The notes: generated by a model from the letters alone, not told the origin. Counted from the stretch's first letter, positions 1-12,062 are shown. The stretch is 64,000 nucleotides of DNA from Phanerochaete sordida (GCA_019973155.2 BPQB01000039.1:1-64000), one strand, 5' to 3'. Numbers and translations are program-made.

Positions 1-146
1 GAGGAGATGACCGCGGGGCTCACGTTAGCTCAAGTTAATTTGGTTCACGTTAGCTCCGTTGGCGCCTAATCTCAGGCGCGGGACAAGTTAGCCAAAGTTA
101 GCACCCCAAGTTACTTTGGGCAGCCTCGAGTCATAGTAGCAGCCGC
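1..146. repeat. Short direct repeats at left edge
   Basis: A 12-base unit, TCACGTTAGCTC, occurs at 20-31 and again at 45-56. Several copies of the core AAGTTA follow between 32 and 114. The block may be the end of a dispersed repeat or transposon cut by the window edge. No terminal inverted repeat or target-site duplication can be judged from here. Confidence 0.4.
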
Positions 147-500
147 CTAATCAAAGATATAAGCATCTGACGCTTCTAATACAGCGTATGAATTACATGG
201 ATTAGGCGTCGACACGGCTTGCAAGATCCTTAGAAATTCTACTTCGTCTTCTGGGGTAATATTCGCCCCTTTGAGCACTTGACCCGCTGCATCGAAAAGC
301 TTCCCAAAGGGTGCGCCAATCTCGCCAAAGCCATAACCTTGTCCCGCTGCAATATCTTCAGCAGCAGGCTCTCGACTGCATGTCCGACAGACGTCGGCAG
401 GGCCGGAAGGCGGTTCCCAGCGCCGGTTGACAGGCGCGTCGGCCTTGAAAGCAAGTGTCGGGTGCGCATGTGCAAGCCATGGGTCATGCTGGAGGGACAT
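147..500 (-). CDS. Hypothetical ORF, unassigned
   Basis: A 117-codon open frame on the minus strand. The translated C-terminal half reads like protein (GQGYGFGEIGAPFGKLFDA, then a run ending near ITPEDEVEFLRIL) and has little low complexity. I do not recognise the family. No splice-linked upstream exon could be proven. It may be the last exon of a minus-strand gene, or part of the same degenerate unit as the NAT-like stretch at 666-884. Confidence 0.3.
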   Translation of the reverse strand: MSLQHDPWLAHAHPTLAFKADAPVNRRWEPPSGPADVCRTCSREPAAEDIAAGQGYGFGEIGAPFGKLFDAAGQVLKGANITPEDEVEFLRILQAVSTPNPCNSYAVLEASDAYIFD

Positions 501-665
501 ATCAAGTCGCGGTAGTAGGATTTCTTACAAGGGTCCCCGAGCTCCATGCATATAGGGCCGTGCAGGCGTCACACCTCGCACAGCCCAACGACCGAGGCCA
601 GAGGGCTCCACATATCGCGGTTCTCTAGAAGCGTGAAGCGTCGTTGCAATTTGAATACGATACAA

Positions 666-884
666 CTACAGACGTACCACCAATACCGCAAGGGGGTATA
701 CCATCAGACCGAATCCCACGTCCGCCAGCCATCGCTCACCGCCAACAGGGACGATGAGCACTGCCTTGCCCGTCCGAGCCGCCCTGCCTCGCGGTGGTCG
801 GGGGACGCTTACATAATACGAGACGGGGTCCCCGGTATGCGCTTGCAGAGCGGTCTTCGGGATTTGCGAGTTCCCATCGGCCAT
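666..884 (-). pseudogene. Possible arylamine N-acetyltransferase relic
   Basis: The minus-strand frame contains VGGERWLADVGFG preceded by a basic, hydrophobic stretch. This resembles the catalytic-Asp segment (DVGFG) of arylamine N-acetyltransferases, enzymes that move acetyl or malonyl groups from CoA to arylamines. The expected upstream Cys (RGGYCFE) and His segments were not found in the flanking frames, and the frame closes soon after the motif. It is best read as a degraded fragment. A chance match is possible. Confidence 0.25.
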
Positions 885-1846
885 ATCATCTGCTCTGACC
901 AGTACCCTTTCGATACCGCCAAGTTGAGCTATACTTCAGTGCGACCTGCCACAAAACTACTCTTGGAGATGCTAGGAGCGATCTCGCAGCAAGTGACGAC
1001 TCGGCCGCTGGCGCGTCTTAACATTGGCTCGTCGCAACATCCTGGTAAGTATGTCTGCACGATTGGAGCAACATAATTACACGGCCTCGTGGCGCCATGT
1101 TCCCAGCTCACTTTGCGGCAACTCAGGCACCACATCGAATTATATGGGGAACAGATCACCGGGACGAGATTTACAGGCAGCATAAAGGTCTTGTGACTGC
1201 GTCATCCTGACTCGTGGCTACCAGGTACGTTTGACTGTAATTCATGGCGTAGGACGTACTCATCGGATGTGGTAACAGGAGCCATATATGTGAGCAGACA
1301 CACGACTGCTCCAAGAACACATCGCAGCGTTCGGTACTCGTCCCGAAGCCGACGTGGGAGACGCCATCACACGACCTGCGAAGACAACCGCATGCAGGGT
1401 CCCTGGGACCAACTGCTCTTCTCGACAACCAGAGAACGCAGCACCTGTGCGGCGTGCCGCACCCCGCGTGACACGAACCCTTACGGCAAAGCTCGCCCAG
1501 AATGGCTAGCGGGCCACAGACGCGACAGCTGGCACCGCGCTTGTCACTCTATCGCAGCCATCGACGCTTCTGCTCCCCACATTCCGAAGCCCAGCTTCCT
1601 TCGCGACCTTCGACTCCGCACTCCTGAATGCTACAATGAACGCCACGGGGCTCTTTTCTATCCTTCGCACCTCTGGGAGCGGGGAGCCGTACCCTGACAG
1701 CGGGCACGGCGACTGAAACAGCGACTGGTCCGGTACGCGCTTCGGCGACCTGATCAGTCCATCTGTCGCGACTGCCTGCTTCCCCGGTATAAATCGGCAG
1801 CACGCGCGCCCCTGCCGATCCTGCACCTTTCCCCCCATCCACCGCA
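885..1846. other. Region without a supported gene
   Basis: Several open frames exist on both strands, but none has recognisable motifs or splice-linked continuation. The last 60 bases hold the TATA box and leader of the DUF6593 gene. Confidence 0.5.
1788..1794 (+). promoter_or_regulatory. TATA box of DUF6593 gene
   Basis: TATAAAT lies 53 bases upstream of the ATG at 1847, a normal distance for a fungal TATA element with a short leader. Confidence 0.55.
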
Positions 1847-2810
1847 ATGCAAGGCCGGTCACTACCATTCTACCTCGAGGACCGCACCGGACACGTCGCG
1901 GACAGCGACTTCGACGACATGTACGACCGCCTCTTCCTCCGTGTCGCTCCGCACGCGGCCGTCACGGCCCCGCCGTTCGCGCGCACGTCCTCCGCGAGCT
2001 CGGCTCTCAGTACGCTGAGCGAAGAAAGCGCACTGTCGGAGGGCCCCGCGGACCCGTCAGCCATCGGCATCTTCAACACCGGGCGCAGGTCAAGCACACG
2101 CGAGTACCTCAGCGGGCGGCGCACCTCGCGTTCGCTGCAGCGTCCGGCCGCACTCCTCGAGTTCGGGCGCCACGGCGCGCTCGGCACGGTCGTGTTCGAG
2201 AAGAGCCCGGAGCGCAGAGTCCAGATTGGCCAGTGGCTGCGGAAGACGGGCATGTTCTCGGGGTGCGTGCCGCCCGTGCCTGGGTCGATCGTGTTGCTCA
2301 TGGTGTCGATCCAGATCGCTGTCGCGGAAGTTTACCGCCGCCGACGGGCGAGAGTACAGGTGGATTCATCGTCCGAGCGAAGGCACGGAGTGGATGGTGC
2401 GTGTGGACCTGCCGCCAGTGCGTGGTTCGATATGCTGACCGTTCTGTAGCTGGTCACTGCCCCGTCCTCCCTGGGCGTGCCAAGCGCACCGCTATCGTCC
2501 TCGCCATCATCAACATCATTCCTCTCATCATCACCGCTCTCATCATCGCCTCTGTCTTCCTCTCCGTCGTCGATGTCCTCCATGCCCGAGATGCGCGACA
2601 TCGTCGTCGCCTCGTACGCACTCAAGCCACCCTCGAAGCCCGCGTACAACACGTCCGGGAACGTTCTCATGATCAACGAAGCGTGGGCCGGCATCGCAGC
2701 CGGTGAGCCCCGCCTCGATTTGCTGCACTGGACGTCGACTGATAACCTCTGTTCTAGAAATCCTCGCAAGCCTCGTCGTAATGCGGCACATCGCTGCGCA
2801 TGGGCTGTGA
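1847..2810 (+). CDS. DUF6593 domain protein
   Basis: Four exons (1847-2262, 2315-2396, 2450-2702, 2758-2810) join in phase and give 267 aa. All three introns are 52-55 bp with GT..AG ends. The second half carries the DUF6593 hallmarks: FTAADGREYRWIHRPSEGTEW from exon 2, then LKPPSKPAYNTSGNVLMINEA in exon 3 and EILASLVVMRHIAAHGL at the end. The N-terminal 140 residues are Ser/Arg-rich and probably disordered. Exon 3 also has a Ser/Pro-rich insert (about residues 168-205) between the two conserved parts. DUF6593 proteins are widespread and multi-copy in Agaricomycetes, with no known biochemical role. The start was chosen because it follows the TATA box and opens the only frame that splices correctly. 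Confidence 0.85.
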
Positions 2811-4178
2811 TAGGTCTCTGTCTCGCACCCCCTGCCTCTCCATTCTTGAACTTCTCTTGACATTCGTCCGTCGACATTGCATCTGTGCTCTGTTCCCCAC
2901 CTGACTATGTTGCATTTTCCCTCCTTATCTCGCATCCCTATCTATTCTGCATCACCGTTGTATCACTAGGACCTTCTGCACCGTATCACACACGCCTCGC
3001 TCAAGTATCTACTCTCGTATAATCCACGACCAGATAGTCTGTATCTAGCCTCCAATACTCCCTTGCTTGTCGAATCGATCCCTGAGCTTTGCTTGCCTGT
3101 AGGCAAAGCTTGGGATGGTTTTCCAACTCGATTCGCGGAGCAAGGTGCTCCCCGAGGGAAGGCCGAGCCTCGAGGGCAGGGGGCGCCTTCCAGCGTGAGA
3201 GCGATCTACATGCACGTGGCGAGCTTTCTTCAACCGCGACCCACTCCGCGGACAACCCGCGTTGCTCTCACTCGTTCGCCTCATACACAGCCATACTTTA
3301 CACATGGACTGCACTTATCCGCGCGGAGCCATAGCCTGCTCTGCCCACCACGCAGGCGTAGCGCGGCAGAAATACGAGCTGGTGAGCTACTCGACACGAC
3401 CACACACGACGCACGGAAGGCTGACGTCGTAGCAGGCATCCGGAACTGTGGTTCGAGCCCAGCGAATGGGCAGCGTGCCGGCCAATTTAGCGTGAAATGG
3501 GTATACGGCTAGTCCTTGGAGCACGTCAAACACGCTCAAGCTCTGATTCTGCGGGTGGTCTCGTGCTTGGACCGGCGAGGAACGTGCGAGGACCGCACAA
3601 GTGGTATCGCCACTCATGTATGGTGACGTCGGGTATGTCGTTTGTGTCACATATTGCCGATATGCGCTGACTCTGAGAACAGGCGTCCAACACCGGTGGT
3701 TGGCTGCAGCCTGCAGAACGCCCAGCGATGGCACTGCTCCAGTATGTTCATAATTGCTCTCAATGCCATGGATTTGACTTCATATGCTCGCAGTTAGGCA
3801 TATGCCTGGCTGTGGATACGACGATCTTGAGACCTTCCCTTCCGTGAAGAGCTGGGCTGGCGTATACGACAAATGTCACGGTTCGCCCTCTAAGACGGCT
3901 ACATGGAGTACTATAGTACGTGCGCGCATCGTCACGCGAGCGGGCTCGGCGCACTGATTCATCCATCATCTCGTAGATGTTACTGAACAAGTAGTTGGAA
4001 CGCTATATACAACAGTTCGAGCGCGAACCTTGCCATGACAAGCCATCCGTGTTCCTCGTGCGAAGGTACCATCTCGAAGACGCCAGGCACGGTTGTGCAG
4101 CGCATCTAGGCTGTCGTGGCATACCTTCCCTTGCGCTCTCACCATCTGGCGTTTACCTCTCAAAGTCTCATTCACTCG
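2811..4178. other. Intergenic, 1.4 kb, no gene seen
   Basis: Scattered open frames of up to about 150 codons lack motifs, codon regularity or plausible splice partners. A GGTTCGA box near 3452 was examined as a possible tRNA B box, but no matching A box or cloverleaf stem was found. Confidence 0.5.
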
Positions 4179-5557
4179 ATGTTCCACAGTCGCCGCCCAT
4201 CTAAACCCCACGACGTGTATGCCTCTGAGCTTGCTGCCCTGCGCCCGGGCTGGCACCCCATGTGGGTTCCAGAGCCGCAAGACTCTGGCGAAATCCAGAT
4301 CGGGGATGTTGACTATTTCGACCACGACGTCGGCGCGTTCCACCGACTGTTTAACCTGGACACCGCGGCTCCTGAGAAGCGGGTTACACGCTGGACGCCT
4401 GCGTTCAAGGTTCCAGAACCTGTGCCGGATGGCGCATTTGAGACGTACTGCAGACCGCGCGTGTACGTTCCTGGACGCTACTGCGCCCATAGCGTAGAGA
4501 TCAGAGAGGGACAGGTTGCAGGAGAAGTGTGAGTCCTAGACTTCCCGTATCAGAGAAGTACTTGCCAATCCCACGCAGTGCGGTCGCCGGACACGCATCC
4601 GTAGGCATCGCGGCCACGAGCTCCTGCACACAGGCGCACCGCGCCCAACTGGAGCTGAAGAGCAATGCCGAGGCGGAGGCACTTCATGAGAACAGCCTGC
4701 TACAGCAGTATATCCTGCGAAACCATCCAGCATGGTGCACATACGCGAAGAAAGTGCTGAACCTCAAGGTCAACCCAGCAGACATCGTTGTCGTCGCCGG
4801 CTTCGTCAAGACCAAGCCCGACTGGGCGGTCACAGCCTTCAGCAGCACGCACTCTGCGTCGAGCGCCGCAGTCGAGGGCAACGCCGCGGGCGGTGCAGGC
4901 GGGGCCATGCGCCGGGCATTGTCGACGTCCGCAGTGGGGCCCATCGTCCGGCGCGAAGGGAAGCGCTACCTCGACAAGAAGTGGAACCCAGGTTCGAATA
5001 TCTCCAAGAAGGACCAGTGCGTTTTTGTCAAGCTGTACAGGGTAGAGCGGAGACACTTTGCCCGGACAATATCGGCGGGCTCAGGGCCCCACCAGCTTCC
5101 CCGCTGGGACGATTCGCGAAAGCCGCCAGGACAGGAGGGCGTGGCAGTTGAAAGTCACGCAGATTATCATTTGGCTATGTCTGAGACGCCGTTCACGGTA
5201 GGTCATCGCCAAACCAGACGCAGCGCACAATTCTCACTGTCGAAGCAGGAGGGCCCATATAACCCGTTAAATGTGCTATCCGACTATCGCTTTGCGGTAT
5301 GTGAGCCTGGGACGTGAAGAAGACCTTCATATTGACCGGAAATTCCGCGCCCATGGCAGATAGCCAGTATCAACGTCAGCATTGCCGTCGATAAGGATGC
5401 TTGGAGTAACCATGTAAGCACCTTGGCGCGAAATGAACTCGCAGATACTCACCAGCGTCATGCAGAAGCACGGCATACCCAGAGCTCATGGGGCAGCTCA
5501 GGTGTTATAGTCGTCCTGATGTCAGGGTCGGGGGCTCAAGCAAGTACGTACGCTTGA
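4179..5557 (+). CDS. WDP1: two-domain family member without WD40
   Basis: This is the first member of the family. Exons 4179-4528 and 4579-5197 encode the N-terminal domain (here with a diverged GEIQIGDVDYF signature) and the central domain (ADIVVVAGFVKTKPDWAVTAFS; DQCVFVKLYRVERR). Short exons 5249-5296 (NPLNVLSDYRFA) and 5360-5413 (VSIAVDKDAWSN) match family linker exons 3 and 4. Beyond 5413 the homology fades: the frame from 5455 runs to a stop at 5555-5557 with no DLSTYLRK or propeller exon. GT donors and a CAG acceptor near 5544 and 5595 hint at former exons 5 and 6. It is either a natural short form or a truncated copy. The 3-prime end of the model is uncertain. Confidence 0.6.
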
Positions 5558-6114
5558 GTGTTTGTCGAGGGAAATACTGATACGTGATTTATTGCAGGTG
5601 CACGTGTACACTGGCTCGTCTCTCGCGCAATAGCCGAAATATGTCCAGCAGATGTCGCCACCAATTCGACGAGCGCTGCGCTGCCCGCATTGCATCTGCG
5701 GCCGCTCTGTACCATCTCCCGCGGTCAAAACCTCTGATTATATTGGTGGACCGACTTCCTGGAATGACCGTCGACTCTCGTAAACATGACCGTTAGGCTA
5801 AATATTTGACCGTACTCATGGAGCATCACATTATCTGGCCGAGGATTACTCTGATTTGCATTGACCGATTCATAGCTGAGATGTTGGTGCGAGTGCTATT
5901 CTGTCCCGTTCTGCTTGTAATTTGAATATAGTTCGTCGGCAGGGCCGCTACTGCGGCGGGGTCTGATGCGTGCGACATAAATACTCACGCGTACCTGAAG
6001 AGCGTAATTGGCCTCGAGGCGTCAGAAGATGACGTGGGAATCAAGTTACTGTGCTCTTGTTTTCTACACCATCTCTCTGGAACGCACATTCACTCGGCGA
6101 CACCAACCTGCGCC
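5558..6114. other. Intergenic between WDP1 and WDP2
   Basis: No gene is supported. The first 150 bases may contain a degraded propeller-exon start of WDP1. A CATAAATA element near 5975 could serve the WDP2 promoter. Confidence 0.4.
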
Positions 6115-8741
6115 ATGTTCTGGAGCCAGGATACGTCGTCCGCCCCACACGAGATCTACGCTTCGAGCTTCGCGCCCCTACAGCATGGCTACGCGCTTTG
6201 GGCCCCAGAGCCCCAGAAGCACGGCGAACCTCAAATTGGCGACGTCGGGTTCTTCGTCGATGGTGGCTTTCACAGGCTCTTCAGCCTCGACATGAGGGAT
6301 TCGTCGAAGAAGGTCACGACGAGACCCATTCCTTTTAATCCCACTGAGCCCTTGCCGCCGGAGCTCCTGGAGACGTACACCACAGCACGCAAGCTCGTTG
6401 CGAAGGCGCACTGCACGTACGGTGTCAAGGCCACGGAGACCTCGGGGCATGTCGACGTGTGAGTCCTTCCAAGCTACCTCATAAATCTGAGTCTGACGAC
6501 GAGACACGCAGTGGAGTGGGCAGCGGGTCTGCAGGCCTCAGCGCGAAGTACGCGTGCGTCGCGGCGCAGGGCGCGGCGCTCGATCTGCAGAGTGCGGCCG
6601 ACGCGGAGACGCTATACCGCAACACGCTGATCAAGGCGTACATCCTCCGGAACCACGTGTTCTGGGTCGCGTATGCGAGGGAGACATTGCACCTCGACGT
6701 CAAGGCGGAGGACATCGTCTTTATCTCCGGCGCGGTCAAGGCACGCGCGGACTGGGCGGTCATGGCGTTCAGTAACACGCTGAAGAGCCACCACGGGTCT
6801 ATCGGCGGCCATGTGGCCGGCGTTGCGGGGTTTGCGGTCAGCCGGTCGCATACGTTCTCTGTGGCCGGCGCGGAGATGGAGCGGTATGGAGAGCAGTACG
6901 TGCAGGGCGGCAGTAACGGGCAGCGTGCGGAGGGCAATCGAGATCAAAGTATCTTCCTAGAGCGGTACAGAGTCAAGAAGTGGCTCGGCGTCCTGAAGAC
7001 CATGTCTGCGGGTGCGGGATATCATCAACCTCCAGGCGGGAGCAGAAATCCAGAATATAATGGGACACAAGCAGCGAGCCGGGTCCCCAGTAATATGCCG
7101 GACGAGATGGAGCATGTAGTGAAGGTAGGCAGTTAAGCATTGCGCTAGATCTGTGTTTGCGAAGAATATTCATGGATATTCTTAAGAATGGCGATCGCGT
7201 GGAGATTTTGCTCGAATACATATTTGAGGTGGGTTCTCTTGTCAGATCACGGAAAAATAATATATGACATCTCTATTTCATTAGGTTGCAGGTGTCGGTG
7301 TCGCGATCGCGAGTGATAGTGATGTCCGAGGACTTCTGGTACGCACTCGCGTTTGGTTTACCTATCAATCGTGCTAACCTACGCGAAGGGTAACAGTACG
7401 GCGGCAGACTTCAGTAGCTACCTGCGCAAAGTACAGCCTCCAGTTCATGTTGACGGGGAAGGTAAGTACAGCCAATTGTTGAGGTACAGTTACGCGAAAT
7501 TTACATACCCATCAGTGGGATGCATATCCATAGAGGACGTCGTCGGCCACGAGTACAAGCGAAGACTTGCTGGTCGACGCATTACGGAGTCGGTAATGAT
7601 TGACTGGCCAGAGGCGTCCATGAGGGACGCGGGGCGATTGGAGGACGTTGAAGTGTATACGGGACCGGAAAACTCGCCCGTTCCTTCCACAAAAATTCCC
7701 TACATGGTCTTCACAGATCCTAAAATACCCCCTCATCGCTATTCATGCATGGCAATTTCCTCAGATGGCCTGTACATTGCAGCATCATTCTGGAGCTTTC
7801 ACATCCTTGTCTGGCGGATAAGCGACGGGCTCCGTCTTCAGCATCTGTAAGACAGGTGCCGCTTTGTCCATTCCCTTGCGTTCTCCCCCGACAGCCGCAC
7901 TCTTGTATCCGGCTCTGACGACAACACACCGGTTGTGTGGGACGTTCGTAGTGGTCGCATTCTCCGCCGCCTCAAGGGACATCGCATGGGCGAGATCAGG
8001 AACATCATATACGCACCCTCGGGCGAACTCATTGCCACTGCGTCTAACGGAGAGCATATCGCTAAGATCTGGAACGCTGCATCTGGTGCATGCCTGCACT
8101 CCTACAGCACCTACGGCTCGATACACCGCATGCTCATCTCCCGGCGCGCGGACAGGCTGCACGTCAAGACTGGTGATCGGCTGCTCACGTACGATCTCAC
8201 CTCCTACACCCTGATATCAACGCTTCAATGCAGCGATCGCCGCAGTCTCGACTGCGTATATTCACAATGGGGCAACACCGTTGTAACATCCTCGGCTACC
8301 GACCCGTACACAATACACAGCCCAGGAACACTCAATCAGCCGCGGCGCGTCCAGTCCCCGCGGTGTCTCACGTCGCCCGCCGCGGTTTCACCAGATGACA
8401 CAGAACTCATCGCCGCCAGCGGCGAGCCAGGCGAGACGAAGGCGCTGACCTTCGACGCGGAGACGGGGCAGCACCGCCGTACGTTCGAGCTGCCGGGCCA
8501 TGCTCAGAAGATTACATACGCGCCGGACGGCATCTACATCGCGTTCATTTTCAACGACGGCTCCGTAAACATATTCGACCGCGTGTCCGCAATGCGGGTT
8601 GCGCGGCTCGATCCCCTGCCAGCTGGGGGCGTATTGGACTCCGACATCACATTCCTGCCTGACAACAGTGCTCTCATTATACCAGATAACTCGGGAAATA
8701 TTCATGTGCTAAATGTACGGGACGCCCTGCGTCTGCAGTAG
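6115..8741 (+). pseudogene. WDP2: full-length family member with in-frame stop
   Basis: Exons 6115-6458, 6512-7124, 7187-7228, 7285-7338, 7389-7461 and 7516-8741 join in phase and would give 783 codons. The N-terminal domain (GEPQIGDVGFF, FHRLFSLD), central domain (EDIVFISGAVKARADW; DQSIFLERYRVKKW) and linker exons (NGDRVEILLEYIFE; AGVGVAIASDSD; DFSSYLRKVQPPV) are all present. In the propeller exon, codon 487 is TAA (7848-7850) where WDP3 and WDP4 have Glu or Gln. The same frame then stays open for 297 codons with clear WD repeats (SLAFSPDSRTLVSG, VVWDVRSG). It is therefore a very recent nonsense allele, a readthrough gene, or a gene that removes the stop by splicing. The substitution also creates a GTAAGA donor. 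Exons 3 and 5 use AAG acceptors. Confidence 0.75.
7847..7894 (+). other. Potential 48-bp exitron removing the stop codon
   Basis: GTAAGA at 7847 and CGACAG ending at 7894 bound 48 bases, a multiple of three, with a pyrimidine-rich 3-prime part. Splicing would delete the TAA and 15 further codons and keep the frame. In WDP3 and WDP4 the same stretch is plain coding sequence. Only RNA can show whether it is used. Confidence 0.3.
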
Positions 8742-9360
8742 AGACCGCTATACCTTCTCCCACACTATAGCACGCGGCCCATTGGATTGCAAGTCTATTC
8801 CATCCATGCGTTGTACATGCGTGTGGTATACACAGAGGTCGTTTTATACTTGGAGATCCTTGCTGGTCGAAACCTTCTCCCGAGTATCGTCTTGACTTTC
8901 TTATACGCATTTCATCAACGCAAATATCAAACGTATCGGGCGCAGAACAGACGCAGAACATTACTTGAACGCTTGGATGCAAGCACACTGCGTGCTTTCG
9001 TACTGGGTTTGGACCACTTCGCTCCATAAATATTTGCGTTGGGACGTCTAACATGCTCGAGAATAGAGAATAAAATTCCCGCATGTGTGGCCGCAAGCGG
9101 CGAGTAATCGACTACACCAAGACATATATTCTACATCTCGCCCAGTGCTCTTTGGTGCTTGTGCCATTTCGGTGAACAATATTTATGCACTTGTGATTAT
9201 TATATGTCTCGTTTCTTTCATATTTCTCACGTCCGGGAACAACGTGCAGACTCAACCGTTCCCGTGCGCTTATTCAAGGCGTGGGTGCAGGGGGTGCATC
9301 TATCCCACTCTCGCCGTCTTCCTCCATCGCGCACCCCCGACACAGCCCACAAGACCCGTC
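8742..9360. other. Intergenic between WDP2 and WDP3
   Basis: AT-richer than the flanking genes. TATA-like elements are seen near 9026 (CATAAATATT) and 9178 (ATATTTATG). No gene is supported. Confidence 0.4.
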
Positions 9361-12062
9361 ATGGCAGCGGGAAAACACGCTTCGTCGGCCCCACACGAGA
9401 TATACGCGACCAGCTTTGCGCCGCTGCAGCAAGGCTACGCGCTGTGGATCCCCGAGCCTCAAGCGCATGGAGAGCCCCAGATTGGCGATGTGGGGTTCTT
9501 CGTCGACGGGGCATTTCATAGGCTGTTCAACATCGACACTTCGGACCCCTCCAAGCAGGTCACAACATGGCCCGTCGCCTTCCCAGATAACCATACCTTG
9601 CCTCTCGATTCCTTGCAGACTTGGTCCACTCCTCGTATCCTCATTCCCAAAGCCTATCGCACCCATGGTGTAGATTCAGTTGCTACCTCTGGAGGAGCTA
9701 GCGTGTGAGTAGCGTGCATTCGTGTATAAATTACGATCTAATGCCATATAGTGCGGTCGGCGGCGCCAACGTAGGGCTCAGCGCGAAGTACTCTTGCACG
9801 GAGTCGCATGGTGCTGTTCTTCTGCTCAAGAGCGACGCCGACCGCGTACAACTATACAACAACAAGCTCGTCAAGACGTATATCATGCGTCACCATTCTC
9901 GGTGGGTCGCGTACGCACGAGATACTCTTCACCTTGGCGTCAAGGAGGAGGACATCGTCTTCATCTGCGGCACAATCAAGACCAAAGCCGATTGGGCCTC
10001 AGCAACGTTCAACAGCACAACAAGGAGCTGCAGCTGCTCGCTAAGTGGTGGAGGGGCTGCGCTTGCGAACGTCAACGTCGGATGCTCGCATACAGCCTCG
10101 GCGGCGAGTCCTGATATGGAAAGACAAGGAGAGTATTATATCCGTAAGACGGGACATCCACCGCTTGGAAAGAGGAAGAAGGACCAGAGCATTTTCCTCC
10201 TCTGCTACAAGATGCGGCGGTGGATGGGAGTCTTGAAGAACATGTCAGCAGCCGCAGACTATTACAAGGATCCTTCATGGCGAGGATGGCGACGCAGCGC
10301 GCAGAAGGGCGCAGTATCGGTGGATGTTGAAGAGTATTATCCGGACGAGGAAGAATGTGTAGTCAGGGTGTGTGCTATAATTTTATCTCATTGCCAATTT
10401 ATCACATTTACACAAGCTGGTCTCGTACAGAGCGGCGATCGCGTAGAGGTTTTACTGCAGTACATATACGAGGTACGATACGTCCGTTGCGACATATGAA
10501 GCCTGCTCAAGCAGATTGTAAATTTTCAGATGGCACGTGTCGACGGACCAAGCGATGTGCGGGCTATTGCTAGCCATGCGGACGTGAATTCTATACTGGT
10601 ACGGGTGTTGATGGTGCCCTACATGACCTTTTAGACTGAATCTTATGTGAAGGGGAAGAAAAAGGTACTGGACTTCGGGTCGTACCTTCGCCAAACTCGC
10701 CCCCCTGTCCGTGTTGAAGATCAAAGTAACTACATATTCTCCTCAGGACATAGCTGCGGAGAGCTGATGATTAACACAGTCGGTTGGATATCTATGGAGG
10801 ACGTCATAGCTGACGAGCATAGACGGACTATCGCTGGCCGACATATTACCGAATCAGTCACGGTCGATTGGCCAAACGCTTCCAGAACTGATTCAAGCCA
10901 GCTCGACTATCTTTCTACGACCATGGGCCCAAGCCTACCCCCTCCACCGCGTCCTTCGAGCACGCCAGGCGCTCCGAAGACGCCGAGCCCTTCGTTCTCA
11001 CCTCTTCCCTCGACCTGTCCTCACACCATGCTCCCTACTGTTACGTTCGTCGATCCGACGGAGCCATTCGAAGGCTCGCATTGTGTTGCCACTTCGACGG
11101 ATGGTAAACTTCTGGCAGCGTCTTTTTGGAACAACAACGTCCGCATCTGGAGAGTAAGCGACGGGCTTTGCGTTCAGCGCTTGGAGGACAAGGGAGGCCA
11201 GGTCCTGGCTCTTGCGTTTTCTCCAGATGGTCGTACTATCGTCTCGGGCACCGAAGACGCCGCAGTATCACTCTGGAACGTTCGCAATGGAGCCATGCTC
11301 TATCGGCTCACTGGTCACACTCGAGGAGATATCACTTCTGTCGTGTTCTCCCCAGACAGCTCATATATTGCAACAGCATCTCATGAAGACCAAGACGTCA
11401 GGATCTGGAGTGTCACCGGGTCCAGAAAATGTACCCATCTCGTCCCCACCAGCGGCTCTGTTTATGATGTCGCTTTCACACCAGATTCCACGGCACTACA
11501 CGTACAGCTTCGAGATCAGAGAACTATCTATGACCTCACGTCACATGCAACAACCATGACACTCAGTGGCACAAGGGGCGAGGAACTTCACAGCGCAGTC
11601 TCCCCTCGAGGAGATGCAGTCGCAATTCTTTCAACTCCCCACCAGATTACCATAAACAGAACTGCACCAGGAAGGAGCCCTCTTCGGATCATTTACACGA
11701 ACGAACTCAGTGGTCCTCTGACATTCTCCGCGGATGGTCGGGAGCTTCTCGCCAACTGTCCTGGAGACAACACAGTGGCTGTCTTCAACGCAGAAACAGG
11801 CAGCCTAATCCACACATATGCGTTATCTTCGACAATGCGCAACGCCTCATGCTTCCCAGGAGGCAGCTACAACGTATTTGGCACTGATGAGGGTGCCATC
11901 GAGCTGTTTGAAGCAAGGTCGACGTCACGGGTTGCGAAGGTAGACGGGTTCGGGGATATTGATTACCTCAGATATCTTCCCGCTAACGATTCCATTGTCG
12001 TAGCTTCCCGCGATGAACCCATTCGCCTTGTCAGTGTCCAGGACGTAGTTCGATTGCTGTAG
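9361..12062 (+). CDS. WDP3: full-length GDVG-WD40 family protein
   Basis: Six exons (9361-9704, 9752-10367, 10431-10472, 10530-10598, 10653-10725, 10780-12062) give 808 aa, the longest copy. Residues 1-115 hold the N-terminal domain (GEPQIGDVGFFVDGAFHRLF). Residues 115-320 hold the central domain (EDIVFICGTIKTKADW; DQSIFLLCYKMRRW). Linker exons encode SGDRVEVLLQYIYE and VLDFGSYLRQTRPPV. The propeller has about seven to eight WD-like blades (LAFSPDGRTIVSGTEDAAV, ITSVVFSPDSSYIATASHED). A Pro/Ser-rich insert (about residues 430-460, PSLPPPPRPSSTPG and following) precedes the first blade and is absent from its neighbours. Exon 5 uses an AAG acceptor. Intron 5 (54 bp) has no stop and could be retained in frame. 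The start is the MAAGK methionine; most paralogs start with MF. Confidence 0.82.

Noticed and set aside
3400..3480. Possible tRNA with a GGTTCGA box
   Set aside because: No A box at the right spacing and no acceptor or anticodon stems could be paired.
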